From: Chloroflexota bacterium
GTDB taxonomy: Bacteria > Chloroflexota > Anaerolineae > Promineifilales > Promineifilaceae
NCBI GenBank assembly: GCA_020353135.1
Contig: CP070688.1
Coordinates: forward strand, 709,583 to 731,420
DNA: 21,838 bases
Direction: 5' to 3'
Position 1 is the stretch's first letter; every line of letters begins with the position of its first letter. Of this stretch, positions 1 through 7,947 are shown one piece after another. The notes under the pieces are model-generated. The model was given only the letters and a program-made list of their open reading frames with translations. It was not told the origin of the DNA and ran no database searches. Made by a program: the position numbers and the translations under genes.

Positions 1-165
1 ACATTCGCAAGGGAATGCCGCGGATTAGTACGCACCTGCGTACGTAGGTACAAGCTTTTGCCAGAGTCACGTGCGACGCACTTCGCTGAAATTCTTTGGT
101 AGCAAGCCATGTTATGGCATTCGACAAGCTCAATGCGATCTAAGTGCGTTGCACGTACGTACGTA
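1..165. other. Gene-free leader region with three short palindromes
   Basis: No credible coding sequence was found here. Three short inverted repeats are visible: GTACGCAccTGCGTAC at 28-43, GTGCGaCGCAC at 71-81 and GTGCgttGCAC at 144-154, followed by three tandem ACGT units at 153-164. The last palindrome ends 11 nt before the -35 box of the gcv promoter, so these could be operator sites. That role is inference only. A short open frame at 109-321 runs into the riboswitch and is not a gene. Confidence 0.4.
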
Positions 166-194
166 TTGCCCATCGGCCGGTGTAGACGTACAAT
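166..194 (+). promoter_or_regulatory. Sigma70-type promoter of the gcv operon
   Basis: TTGCCC at 166-171 and TACAAT at 189-194 are separated by exactly 17 nt. Transcription would begin at about 200-202, leaving a short lead-in before the glycine riboswitch that starts near 219. An imperfect inverted repeat (ATTGCCCAT at 165-173 and ATGGGCCAAT at 193-202) brackets the promoter and could be an operator. Confidence 0.65.
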
Positions 195-218
195 GGGCCA
201 AATAGGATATCGCCATTG

Positions 219-428
219 GATCGTGCGGGAGAGGGTTCCAGCATTTGCTAGAAACGCCGAAGGGGCAAGCTGCCGACTTATCAAGTCGCTAGTGAATCTC
301 TCAGGCAAAAGGACCGGATGATCGGGCACCCCTGGAAAGCCTGGCGTCTATTCAGTTGGCCGGGCACCGACGGGGCAAGCCGCCGGCAAAGGGACCGGCG
401 GTGAAACTCTCAGGTCAAGCGACAGGGG
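219..428 (+). promoter_or_regulatory. Tandem glycine riboswitch (gcvT RNA, two aptamers)
   Basis: Two glycine aptamers follow each other. Aptamer 1 spans about 219-323 and carries the hallmark segments GGGAGAGG (227-234), GGGGCAAGC and CTCTCAGGCAAAAGGACCG (298-316). Aptamer 2 spans about 329-428 with CCCCTGGAAAGC, GCACCGACGGGGCAAGC and AACTCTCAGGTCAAGCGAC. Its P1 stem pairs CCCCTG (329-334) with CAGGGG (423-428). The class binds glycine and usually activates glycine-cleavage genes. Here it lies directly upstream of gcvH and gcvP and runs into an intrinsic terminator, so transcriptional control by glycine is very likely. Confidence 0.95.
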
Positions 429-485
429 ACGACATCAAACAAGCCGACCGAGTTGGCTTGTTAACGGTCGTCCTCTTTTTGTTTT
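427..485 (+). terminator. Riboswitch-controlled intrinsic terminator
   Basis: An outer stem GGACGAC (427-433) pairs with GTCGTCC (467-473), and an inner stem AACAAGCC (438-445) pairs with GGCTTGTT (455-462). The hairpin is followed by a T-rich tract, CTCTTTTTGTTTT. The first two bases of the terminator stem (427-428) are also the last two bases of the aptamer-2 P1 stem. Glycine-stabilised P1 would therefore compete with terminator formation, which predicts an ON switch. The structure is seen directly; the switch direction is inferred from the overlap and from the known family behaviour. Confidence 0.88.
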
Positions 486-490
486 ACACT

Positions 491-514
491 GCTGAAAGCT
501 GATGGCTGAAAGCC
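491..514 (+). repeat. Short direct repeat GCTGAAAGC, also seen after the operon
   Basis: GCTGAAAGC occurs at 491-499 and 505-513, just after the riboswitch terminator. The related TGAAAGCTGA (493-502) recurs at 4014-4023, after the gcvP terminator. Short repeats of this type are dispersed between genes in some bacterial genomes; whether that holds here cannot be seen from one window. Confidence 0.5.
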
Positions 515-540
515 AAAGGCTTATTCCTACGGAGGCAAGC

Positions 541-930
541 ATGAGCAATATCCCCGATGGTCTATATTACTCCAAGGAAGATGAATGGGTCCGTGTAGCA
601 GGCGATGAAGGCACCATCGGCATCACGGATTACGCCCAAGACGCCTTGTCCGATATCGTCTACGTCGAATTGCCGGACGAAGGCGATACTTTCGGCGCCG
701 GAGAAACCTTTGGCGTGGTCGAGTCAGTCAAGGCGGCCTCTGACATGTATTCGCCCGTATCTGGCGAGATCACAGCCGTCAACGAAGAAATCCTCGACGT
801 ACCCGAAACCCTTAACTCGGATCCCTACGGTGACGGCTGGATGGTCAAGATCAAGTTGGGCGATCTGGCCGAGCTGGAGGGCCTGATGGACGCCGCGGCC
901 TACAGCGCCTACTGCGATTCGCGAGAGTAG
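541..930 (+). CDS. gcvH: Glycine cleavage system H protein
   Basis: A 129-residue lipoyl carrier protein of the glycine cleavage complex. It shuttles the aminomethyl intermediate between the P, T and L proteins in the cytoplasm. The N-terminal half (IPDGLYYSKEDEWVRV) and the lipoylation motif around ESVKAASD are typical, and Lys64 is the predicted lipoylated residue. Length matches the family. The ATG at 541 is chosen because GGAGG (531-535) lies 5 nt upstream; an in-frame ATG at 502 would add 13 residues with no homology and no ribosome site. The gene is the first after the glycine riboswitch and precedes gcvP by 105 nt. gcvT, which is often first in such operons, is absent here. Confidence 0.97.
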   Translation: MSNIPDGLYYSKEDEWVRVAGDEGTIGITDYAQDALSDIVYVELPDEGDTFGAGETFGVVESVKAASDMYSPVSGEITAVNEEILDVPETLNSDPYGDGWMVKIKLGDLAELEGLMDAAAYSAYCDSRE

Positions 931-1035
931 TCCCGGTCGCCGACCATCGACAGCTGCGAAACAGCAACAATCGTCTATCGTCGCCCCACGTCGAAGCGCT
1001 GGCTGCCGGTCGCCGGCCGGTGAAAGGGAATTACC

Positions 1036-3930
1036 ATGGATAAAATCTCCAACGCTGATCTGCTGGCAGCGGTAGATCGTTATGTCAACCGCCACATCGG
1101 CCCAGCAGAGGCGGATGTGGCCCGAATGTTGGCTGAACTGGGTCTCGAAGACCTGGACCAGCTCGTCGATGAAGCCGTGCCCGACGTGATCCGCATGCAG
1201 GGCAAGCTGGATCTGCCGGACCCGTGCAGCGAGAGTCACGCCCTGAGCGAAATGCGCAAGCTGAGTGAACGCAACCAGGTCTTTCGCTCATACATCGGCA
1301 TGGGCTATTCAAATTGCCTGACGCCCACGGTCATCCAGCGTAACGTTTTTGAAAATCCGGGTTGGTACACGCAATATACGCCGTACCAAGCCGAGATCGC
1401 CCAGGGCCGTCTTGAAGCGCTGCTCAATTTCCAGACCATGATCGGCGATCTGACCGGTCTGGAAATTGCCAACGCCTCCATGCTCGACGAGGGCACGGCC
1501 GCAGCCGAAGCCATGACCATGTGTCAGCGGTTCTTGCCCCGCAAGTCTACGGCCAATACATTCTTCGTATCCGAGTTGTGCCATCCCCACGTGATCGAGG
1601 TGGTCCAGACCAGGGCCGGTTCTTTGGGCATCGATGTCATCGTGGGCGATCACATGAGCTATGACTTTGAGCAGGAAACTTTTGGCGTCTTGGTCCAATA
1701 CCCGGCCACTGGCGGCGCCATCCTTGATTACGAGCCATTCTTTGAAAAAGCCCACGAAGCCGGCGCCATGACCATCGCCGCGGCCGATTTGCTGGCCTTG
1801 ACCTTGTTGCGGCCACCAGGAGAATTCGGCGCTGACGTGGTCGTCGGCAACAGCCAGCGCTTCGGCGTTCCGCTGGGCTACGGCGGCCCCCATGCAGCCT
1901 TCATGGCCACCCAGGAGAAATACAAGCGCCAATTGCCCGGCCGCCTGGTGGGCGTCTCGGTTGACACCACCGGCGCGCCCGCCCTGCGCCTGGCCCTACA
2001 GACCCGGGAGCAACACATCCGTCGCGAGCGAGCGACCAGCAATATTTGCACGGCCCAGGTGCTGTTGGCGGTTATGGCCTCGATGTACGCGGTTTATCAT
2101 GGCCCGGACGGGCTGCGGCAAATCGCCCGCCGGGTACGGCTGCTTACGGCCGTACTGCAGCGCGGCCTGGAGGAGTTGGGCTACATGCTCAACCATGGAC
2201 TGACCTTTGACACGCTGACGATCGCCGAAGGGCCGCGCGACCAAGAACAACTAATCGCCGCTGCCCGGGACCAGGGCATCAACTTGCGCCGCTATGACGA
2301 CAGCGCGGTCGGCGTCTCTCTGGATGAAGTGACGACGGCCGATGACCTGGCTGACCTTTTGACCGTATTCGGCGCGGCCGAAGAGTCCATCGACCTGGAA
2401 CGCCTGGCCGGGGAAGTTGACCTGGCGTACCCGGAGAAATTCCGTCGCACATCGGATTTCCTCACCCACCCGGTCTTTCACCGTTATCACTCCGAAACCG
2501 AGATGTTGCGCTACATCCACCGGCTGCAGGCCAAGGACTTGTCGCTCACCCATTCCATGATCCCGCTGGGATCGTGCACCATGAAGCTCAACGCCTCGAC
2601 CGAGATGTACCCTGTAAGTTGGCCGGGATTCGGCCAACTACACCCCTTCGCCCCGCGAGACCAGACGTTCGGTTATCAAGCCTTATTTGAACAGCTTGAA
2701 ACGTGGTTGGCCGAGATAACCGGCTTCGCGGCGACGTCGTTGCAGCCTAATGCCGGCTCTCAGGGTGAATACACCGGCCTGCTGGTTATCAGAGCCTATC
2801 ACCAGAGTCGCGGCCAGGGACACCGGAACGTTTGCCTCATCCCCGGTTCAGCCCACGGCACTAATCCGGCCAGCGCCGTCTTGGCCGGCATGCACGTAGT
2901 CGTGGTCAAGACCGATTCAGAAGGTAATATCGACGTCGACGATTTGCGGGAAAAGGCGGCCAAGCACGGTGACAATCTGGCGGCCCTGATGGTCACCTAT
3001 CCTTCAACCCACGGCGTTTTCGAAGCAACCATTGTCGACATCTGCCAGATAGTGCACGACCATGGCGGCCAGGTTTACCTCGACGGGGCCAACATGAACG
3101 CCCTGGTCGGAATCGCCCGGCCGGGCGAATTTGGCGCCGACGTCATCCATCTTAACCTGCACAAGACGTTCTGCATCCCCCATGGCGGCGGCGGCCCGGG
3201 CATGGGTCCTATTTGCGTGGCCGAGCACCTGGCGCCGCACCTACCCGGTCACTCGGTTGTGCCTGGCGTGGGCGGCGAGCAGGCCACTGGGGCCGTTTCT
3301 TCGGCGCCCTGGGGCAGTCCGAGCATCTTGCCAATCTCGTACGCTTATATCGCCATGATGGGCGCCGATGGACTTAAGCGGGCGACCGAGGTCGCTATCC
3401 TTAACGCCAATTACATTGCCAAGCGTCTGGATCCCTATTACCCGGTGCTCTATAAAGGCGCCAATGGCCTTGTCGCCCACGAGTGCATCATCGACTTGCG
3501 GCCGCTGCGCGAGAGTAGCGGCATCCAGGCTGAAGACGTGGCTAAGCGGCTCATGGATTATGGTTTCCATGCGCCGACCTTGTCCTTTCCCGTTCCGGGC
3601 ACCCTGATGATTGAGCCTACCGAAAGCGAATCTCTAGAGGAACTGGACCGCTTCTGCAACGCCCTGATCTCAATCCGGCAGGAGATCCAGGATATCGAGG
3701 AAGGGCGCATGGACTCGCAAAATAATCCGGTACTGGGCGCGCCCCATACAGCGGCCATGATCGCCGCCGACCAATGGGACCGGCCGTATTCGAGAATGCA
3801 GGCTGCCTTTCCAGTATCCTGGGTGCGCGAGGGGAAATTCTGGCCGGCCGTGGCCCGCATCGACAACGTCTACGGCGACCGAAACCTCTTCTGTGTCTGT
3901 GTACCTATAGACGAATTCGAAGAAGCCTGA
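1036..3930 (+). CDS. gcvP: Glycine dehydrogenase (decarboxylating), P protein
   Basis: A 964-residue PLP-dependent glycine decarboxylase, the P protein of the glycine cleavage system. It is the single-chain form (fused PA and PB halves) as in E. coli, not the split gcvPA/gcvPB form. The N-terminus has the typical NRHIGP motif. The PLP-binding lysine is Lys710 in [16 protein letters not shown], and the glycine-rich loop follows it. The C-terminal FPVSW...GDRNLFC region is intact, so the gene looks complete. The start ATG has AAAGGGA a few bases upstream. It is co-transcribed with gcvH under the glycine riboswitch and ends 19 nt before a strong terminator. Confidence 0.98.
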   Translation: MDKISNADLLAAVDRYVNRHIGPAEADVARMLAELGLEDLDQLVDEAVPDVIRMQGKLDLPDPCSESHALSEMRKLSERNQVFRSYIGMGYSNCLTPTVIQRNVFENPGWYTQYTPYQAEIAQGRLEALLNFQTMIGDLTGLEIANASMLDEGTAAAEAMTMCQRFLPRKSTANTFFVSELCHPHVIEVVQTRAGSLGIDVIVGDHMSYDFEQETFGVLVQYPATGGAILDYEPFFEKAHEAGAMTIAAADLLALTLLRPPGEFGADVVVGNSQRFGVPLGYGGPHAAFMATQEKYKRQLPGRLVGVSVDTTGAPALRLALQTREQHIRRERATSNICTAQVLLAVMASMYAVYHGPDGLRQIARRVRLLTAVLQRGLEELGYMLNHGLTFDTLTIAEGPRDQEQLIAAARDQGINLRRYDDSAVGVSLDEVTTADDLADLLTVFGAAEESIDLERLAGEVDLAYPEKFRRTSDFLTHPVFHRYHSETEMLRYIHRLQAKDLSLTHSMIPLGSCTMKLNASTEMYPVSWPGFGQLHPFAPRDQTFGYQALFEQLETWLAEITGFAATSLQPNAGSQGEYTGLLVIRAYHQSRGQGHRNVCLIPGSAHGTNPASAVLAGMHVVVVKTDSEGNIDVDDLREKAAKHGDNLAALMVTYPSTHGVFEATIVDICQIVHDHGGQVYLDGANMNALVGIARPGEFGADVIHLNLHKTFCIPHGGGGPGMGPICVAEHLAPHLPGHSVVPGVGGEQATGAVSSAPWGSPSILPISYAYIAMMGADGLKRATEVAILNANYIAKRLDPYYPVLYKGANGLVAHECIIDLRPLRESSGIQAEDVAKRLMDYGFHAPTLSFPVPGTLMIEPTESESLEELDRFCNALISIRQEIQDIEEGRMDSQNNPVLGAPHTAAMIAADQWDRPYSRMQAAFPVSWVREGKFWPAVARIDNVYGDRNLFCVCVPIDEFEEA

Positions 3931-3949
3931 CGGACCCTGAGCGATTGAG

Positions 3950-3988
3950 CGCCCGCCGATCTTGCAGTGATCAGGCGGGCGTTTTTGT
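3950..3988 (+). terminator. Intrinsic terminator after gcvP
   Basis: CGCCCGCC (3950-3957) pairs with GGCGGGCG (3974-3981), extended inside by GATC/GATC across a bulged A. The hairpin is followed directly by TTTTTGTT. It ends the gcvH-gcvP transcript before the convergent gene at 4027. Confidence 0.9.
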
Positions 3989-4026
3989 TCTGACTGAACT
4001 ACATGCCAAAGTGTGAAAGCTGACAG

Positions 4027-4449
4027 CTAACCCCTGCCCCTTTCTTCCCTCAACGCAAACCAGCGCCAGACCACAAAGGTCGTCAGGAAGGGCAGTAGAA
4101 GGGCCAGGCAGCGAACCACTGAACCCGATATCGTCAGCGCCGAGCCCAGCAACATGATCACGGCGAAGACCAGCACGCCCCAGGCCAACCCGGCCAGGAA
4201 TGAACGGCCGTCCACCGGCAGAAAGCTGGTCAATCGAGTGCGCTCTCCGGATCTGCCTTCATCCTCAAGTTCGGGCTCCTCTTCAGAATCTACCTCGGCG
4301 ACTTCGTCTTGGCGGCGCAAGTAATCCAGCATCTCCTGGCCCTCAGGCGGAGTGAAGCCGCAGTGCTGGCACCGCGCTCGATCGCTCCAGGGATCGTAGT
4401 CGCTGCTCTGGCCACATTGGGGGCATTCGAAAACGTTCGTTTGTGTCAT
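4027..4449 (-). CDS. Zinc-ribbon membrane protein, function unknown
   Basis: A 140-residue protein with an N-terminal zinc ribbon: two CxxC pairs (Cys9/Cys12 and Cys27/Cys30). An acidic linker (about 50-66) follows, then two predicted membrane segments (about 84-106 and 110-130). The N-terminus probably sits in the cytoplasm. I do not recognise a specific family; in these lineages such proteins are often annotated only as zinc-ribbon proteins. Its ATG overlaps the stop codon of the upstream acetyltransferase remnant (ATGA at 4449-4446), which suggests translational coupling. Its end overlaps a short TGAAAGCTGA repeat. Confidence 0.75.
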   Translation of the reverse strand: MTQTNVFECPQCGQSSDYDPWSDRARCQHCGFTPPEGQEMLDYLRRQDEVAEVDSEEEPELEDEGRSGERTRLTSFLPVDGRSFLAGLAWGVLVFAVIMLLGSALTISGSVVRCLALLLPFLTTFVVWRWFALREERGRG

Positions 4450-4640
4450 GACCCATCGTCGGCGGCCGTCAACCGCTTGCCCATGCTGATGCGTTCTTCG
4501 ACTTCGTAACCCAAATGGCGATAGAAAGCCACAACCGACTCGTTTGAAGCCCGGACCTGTAGATTGAGTTTCGGGCAGCCAATGCGGGCCACGGCCGATT
4601 CATCCTCTTCCAGGTAAGATCTTATCCGGATTTCGGTCAT
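4446..4640 (-). pseudogene. GNAT acetyltransferase remnant with internal in-frame deletion
   Basis: The 64-residue frame joins the first about 20 residues of a GNAT N-acetyltransferase (MTEIRIRSYLEEDESAVARI) directly to its last third (GCPKLNLQVRASN, then VVAFYRHLGYEVEERISMGKRL). The C-terminal part closely matches the end of YpeA/RimI-like acetyltransferases of about 140 residues. The missing middle of roughly 75-80 residues includes motif A (R/QxxGxG/A), which binds acetyl-CoA, so catalysis is not expected. The reading frame and the ATGA coupling to the next gene are kept. A sequencing or assembly deletion is an alternative explanation. Confidence 0.72.
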
Positions 4641-4714
4641 CGTCAGTCACAAGTCACGCGCTTGTATGCCCAACTGCACGCGCTCCGAAGCAATCACATT
4701 GGCATCTACTCGCC

Positions 4715-5401
4715 TCAGGTAGTCGACCAACTGTCCTCAAATGGGTCCCAGAATGGCCCTTCCAGGCCAACTGTGGCGAAGATCTGCGATATCTCGCCGG
4801 CCGCCGGCCGCCGGGAGTCGACTGTCAGCCGATTGCCATACCAGGTATCGGCCAGGTACCAGAGCTGAGACATCGTTATTGTCGGTCGTATGGCCAGGTC
4901 GCGCTGCCGGCACCAGGCTTCCACGTCTTCTCCCGACCGGAAGAAAAGCATCGTCTGTCAGGTATAGATGATATCTTGCCACCACAAAGCGGCCGGCACG
5001 GCGAAATGGGCCAGGCAATCAACCGGCAGCACCCGTTCCTGCCGCACGTGAATTGGCAAAGATTCGCCCGAGTAGGCGCAGGTGGCAACTATGTCGGCAT
5101 CTTGATGCAAGGCCGCGGCCACGCCGAGAGCATCCCAGGCGCAATTGGCATGATACGACTTGCCCATTACCCGGACGAGAACTGGCGTCTCGATGCCCGA
5201 AAAGGGCGGGGCCATTCGTATGCGTGTTTTGTCGCCGGGCTCCAGGACCAGCAGCCGCTGGTTGGCCAGGGCCTCGAAAGCCTGCTGGACCTCGGCCGGC
5301 GGCCGGCCCATTGATTTCGCGACGTCGGTCACATCTGGCACTTGCGTCGTCTCGGCGATGGTCTGGTAGATGTTCATCTTCACGGCCGTCGTAAAGTCCA
5401 A
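4715..5401 (-). CDS. MerB-like organomercurial lyase homologue, predicted selenoprotein (in-frame UGA)
   Basis: Read through a TGA at 4960-4958, this gene encodes 228 residues of the alkylmercury-lyase (MerB) family. MerB cleaves carbon-mercury bonds in the cytoplasm. Residues about 10-65 form the winged-helix-like N-terminal domain. Cys87 and Asp90 in NCAWDALG match MerB Cys96/Asp99, and Cys108 in TCAYSGES matches Cys117. The UGA is codon 148, in YT-U-QTMLFFRS, aligning with catalytic Cys159. Downstream residues 149-228 continue in the same frame as an ordinary MerB C-terminus. A hairpin with a GGUC loop follows the UGA (separate entry). The start is TTG at 5401 with AAGGAGG (5413-5407) 5 nt upstream; an ATG at 5377 is the alternative. 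No merR, merA, selA, selB or selC is visible nearby. A nonsense pseudogene is the main alternative, but UGA identity, position and hairpin argue for selenocysteine. Substrate specificity is unproven. Confidence 0.85.
4926..4960 (-). promoter_or_regulatory. Predicted bacterial SECIS element with its UGA codon
   Basis: On the minus strand the UGA (4960-4958) is followed after 10 nt by TTTTCTTCC (4947-4939), loop GGTC (4938-4935) and GGGAGAAGA (4934-4926). The arms form nine continuous pairs, two of them G-U. The apical loop GGUC starts 19 nt after the UGA. In the well-studied E. coli fdhF SECIS the loop also contains GGUC, about 18 nt after its UGA. The geometry fits SelB-dependent selenocysteine insertion. 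Confidence 0.78.
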
Positions 5402-5422
5402 TTGTCCCTCCTTCTTTTCGCC

Positions 5423-5484
5423 ATTTTCCCGGAAACTACATTGGCTCATTGATGTAGGTAAGGCAAACCAGTTTCCGGGAAAAT
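5423..5484. repeat. Perfect 15-bp inverted repeat containing two TTTCC(S)GGAAA palindromes
   Basis: ATTTTCCCGGAAACT (5423-5437) and its exact complement AGTTTCCGGGAAAAT (5470-5484) are separated by 32 bp. Each arm is itself a palindrome, TTTCC-S-GGAAA, centred at 5430 and 5477, which looks like a pair of operators. A nested CTACAT/ATGTAG pair (5436-5441 and 5452-5457) lies inside. The repeat sits between the methyltransferase stop and the ribosome-binding site of the MerB-like gene. There is no T tract after it, so a plain intrinsic terminator is less likely. A weak minus-strand promoter (TTGCCT 5466-5461, N17, CAATGT 5443-5438) would lie between the arms. Confidence 0.7.
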
Positions 5485-5493
5485 AGCAACGAA

Positions 5494-6492
5494 CTAGTGA
5501 GCCTCGATCACACACCACTCGAGTTGCGTCTCGGCGACCGGAAATCCGTCGATAACCGCGCCTTCGATCACGACGCCGGTCGGAGTCCGCCGGGCCGGGC
5601 CGGCGCAAGCATTGGCCACTTCGGCTAACCAGCCGCTTTCGGCGAAGCGGTCCAGAGCCGACTGCTTGAAGAGTAGTGCGTCCAGACCAGCCTGTCGCAG
5701 CGCCTGGCCGTTCGCCTGATCGTCAGTCGGATAGAAGTGCGAGACAGCCAGAAAGGCGCCAGCCACGATGCGCCGTAATTCGGCCAGTAACTCGCCTGGC
5801 TGCTCGACGTTGGGCAAGCCGAGGTAGGTCGTCAGTAACGGTACGATCCCGGTTCGCATTGGCGTGCGGCGGGCATCAAAGGCCAGCAGACTGACCTTTT
5901 CATACTGCCTGAGATGCTTCAACCATCGCCGGTTGCGCTGCAATACCTTGAGGCTGAAGTCGGTGGCGACAACCAGGCGATCTGAATCGCCGATCATTCG
6001 CTCCACCAGGTGGCCTCGGCCGGATGCCAAGTCGACGACTGGGCCATCATAACCGGCCAGTTGTTCGATGACATAGGCACCCTGGCTGTCCGAACAGGCC
6101 CGACATTCGGCCGTGTAAAGCCTTTGATTGGCCAGCGTTTCAGCCCGGGTTGCCTCGTCAAAGTCGCCCCTTTCTTCGGCGGCCATGGCCCGGAAGAACT
6201 GGTCGGCCGGGGCCAGCGACTCCAGCGGGACCCCCATCAACCGCTCGTCGACGTCGGGCTTGTCGCGCAAATACTTGACGAGCGCGCTGTCGACATCCTG
6301 CCACAGGTCATCGCGAGGCAAATCGGGCAAGAGAAACACGCCGATGCCGTCGCGAATCGGGTACGCTTCTTCGCACGCTTGGCAGAGCGCCTGGCCCGAC
6401 TCGATATGCGCGCCAGCCCGTTCTTCTATCCGCCAAACGAGGTCATCATGGCATGCCGGACAGACAAGCCAATCGGTAAGAAATTCGTGCAA
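5494..6492 (-). CDS. Trm112-domain class I SAM-dependent methyltransferase
   Basis: A 332-residue cytoplasmic protein. Residues 1-52 form a Trm112p-like zinc-binding domain with CPAC (Cys11, Cys14) and CQAC (Cys37, Cys40) followed by YPIRDGI. A class I methyltransferase domain follows, with SAM motif I VVDLASGRGH at about 152-161 and the acidic TDFS at the end of strand 2 (about 177-180). The substrate cannot be told. The start is TTG with GAGGGG five bases upstream; no ATG is in frame close by. It lies 78 nt after the VWA gene and 92 nt before the MerB-like gene on the same strand. Confidence 0.85.
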   Translation of the reverse strand: MHEFLTDWLVCPACHDDLVWRIEERAGAHIESGQALCQACEEAYPIRDGIGVFLLPDLPRDDLWQDVDSALVKYLRDKPDVDERLMGVPLESLAPADQFFRAMAAEERGDFDEATRAETLANQRLYTAECRACSDSQGAYVIEQLAGYDGPVVDLASGRGHLVERMIGDSDRLVVATDFSLKVLQRNRRWLKHLRQYEKVSLLAFDARRTPMRTGIVPLLTTYLGLPNVEQPGELLAELRRIVAGAFLAVSHFYPTDDQANGQALRQAGLDALLFKQSALDRFAESGWLAEVANACAGPARRTPTGVVIEGAVIDGFPVAETQLEWCVIEAH

Positions 6493-6570
6493 ATCCGCCC
6501 CTCAGCCATGAAAGAAACTCACATATCGCCAATGCGGCGCCTAATTATCCCGCAGATGGCCACTTCCTGA

Positions 6571-7947
6571 TCAACTGCTGGTAAGCAACGAGTCCACCGC
6601 GGCTGATAGCTGGGCCAGGTTGCGTACCATCAATACCTCATCGCAAATGGGCGCGTATTCGAGCATGTCGCTGTCGCCGGTGCCCCATTGTTGCCGATGC
6701 TCTGGATTAAACCACAGCAGGCGCTTGGCCCGCAACTGCATGCGCTTCATCAGGTCAATGCGCGGCGAATTGTAATTGTTGCGGCCGTCGCCGAGGATGA
6801 TCACCGTCGTCCGGCCGTTGACCGAATCAGACCAATCCTTGAAGAAAGTGTCCAGGCTGTGCCCCAAATCGGTCGCATAATAGCCGGGCGGTATGCCATA
6901 TAGGACATCGGCCACGGCATCGGCCGCCCGCTTGCCGGACATGGTGACGCTGATCTCTTGCATGTCCGCGTTGAAGGCGTAGCTGCGCGCCTTGGCCACC
7001 TGGTCCTGCAACTCATATATGAGCCGCAGCATGAATTCGGCCACCGGCCGCATGGAGGTTGACACATCGCAGATCAGTACCAGGCTCGGCTTCAGTTTCT
7101 TCTTCTTGTACTTCATATCGAAGGGCACGCCGCCATAACGCTGATTGGCCCGGATCGTTGCCTTGGGATCAAACGCGCCAGCCTTACCCCGCTTGCGTCG
7201 CAGGGCCGCCCGGCTGCGCAATTGGGCCACCAGCCGCTGCACTTCCGCACGCAAGAGCGCCGCTTCAGCCTCGTTCAACGCTTGAAACGACTTGTGCATC
7301 AAGTCCGAGCCGTGCAGCTCTTGCGACCGTTCTGCTCTATCCTTGGCCACTTGCAGGCCAACCCGCTGGGCCACCTGTTCGGCCAGCGCCTCGCGGTTGG
7401 CCTCGACCACGCCCAGCAGCTTCTCGATCGCCTCCTGGCTCATGCCCATTTCCTGCAAATGCCCGACGAGCTGCTGGATCTGTTCTTCCAGGTGCTGGAA
7501 TCCCATCTGGCGCAGCATTCGCCGGCTCACCCAGCGCGCCTCGCCGGGATTGTTCGCCCAGCGAGCGCCTGAACGTCTGGCCAACTCCTCCAGCTCCTCG
7601 CGCGTCGGTCCCTGACCGGAAGTTAGCCAGTCGATCAGTTGCTGCAAACGACCACTCATCGCCGACAATGCGGCCTTAAGCATCTCTTGCTCATCTGGGC
7701 CAAGATCATCCCGCGCGTCCTGCAACGGCGGACCGCCGCTGCCGAAATACAGAGGGAATAGCTCGTCAAAAACCGGATGGTCAGCCGACTCTTTGACCAG
7801 CGTCGCCCGCAACGAATCTCGGAATAGTTCTTTGTTCTGCACACCCAGAACACTCACGGCCTGCATGGCATCCACTGACTCGGCCAGGGATACGCGGACG
7901 CCGGCCGCACGCAGGCCGCGCACAAATTCGACGACTCTATTGTCCAT
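6571..7947 (-). CDS. CoxE-type von Willebrand factor A domain protein
   Basis: A 458-residue protein of the CoxE-like VWA family. The N-terminal 280 residues are largely helical and charged. The C-terminal VWA domain has an intact MIDAS motif DVSTS (294-298) and a later GDGRNN segment. Proteins of this type pair with MoxR AAA+ ATPases to remodel or load metal into a client enzyme. The ATG at 7947 is preferred because GAGG lies 5 nt upstream; a GTG 12 codons earlier is possible. It overlaps the end of the ATPase gene by 11 nt, so the two are translationally coupled. No CO dehydrogenase genes are in the window, so the name coxE is not justified. Confidence 0.88.
   Translation of the reverse strand: MDNRVVEFVRGLRAAGVRVSLAESVDAMQAVSVLGVQNKELFRDSLRATLVKESADHPVFDELFPLYFGSGGPPLQDARDDLGPDEQEMLKAALSAMSGRLQQLIDWLTSGQGPTREELEELARRSGARWANNPGEARWVSRRMLRQMGFQHLEEQIQQLVGHLQEMGMSQEAIEKLLGVVEANREALAEQVAQRVGLQVAKDRAERSQELHGSDLMHKSFQALNEAEAALLRAEVQRLVAQLRSRAALRRKRGKAGAFDPKATIRANQRYGGVPFDMKYKKKKLKPSLVLICDVSTSMRPVAEFMLRLIYELQDQVAKARSYAFNADMQEISVTMSGKRAADAVADVLYGIPPGYYATDLGHSLDTFFKDWSDSVNGRTTVIILGDGRNNYNSPRIDLMKRMQLRAKRLLWFNPEHRQQWGTGDSDMLEYAPICDEVLMVRNLAQLSAAVDSLLTSS

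Noticed and set aside
502..540. Upstream ATG at 502 as the gcvH start
   Set aside because: It adds 13 residues encoded by a short repeat, has no ribosome site, and the ATG at 541 has GGAGG five bases upstream.
724..1239. Minus-strand open frame opposite gcvH and gcvP
   Set aside because: It is a shadow of two well-supported genes, with no homology or ribosome site.
4715..4717. Second recoded UGA at the end of the MerB-like gene
   Set aside because: The protein already has full family length there, and a TAG follows two codons later.
4958..4960. Simple nonsense mutation making the MerB-like gene a pseudogene
   Set aside because: The codon is UGA, falls exactly at a catalytic cysteine column, is followed by a SECIS-like hairpin at the right distance, and the frame beyond it is intact. 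Kept as the main alternative, but less likely.
5423..5484. Intrinsic terminator after the methyltransferase gene
   Set aside because: The hairpin is strong, but the loop is 32 nt long and no T tract follows in the minus direction.
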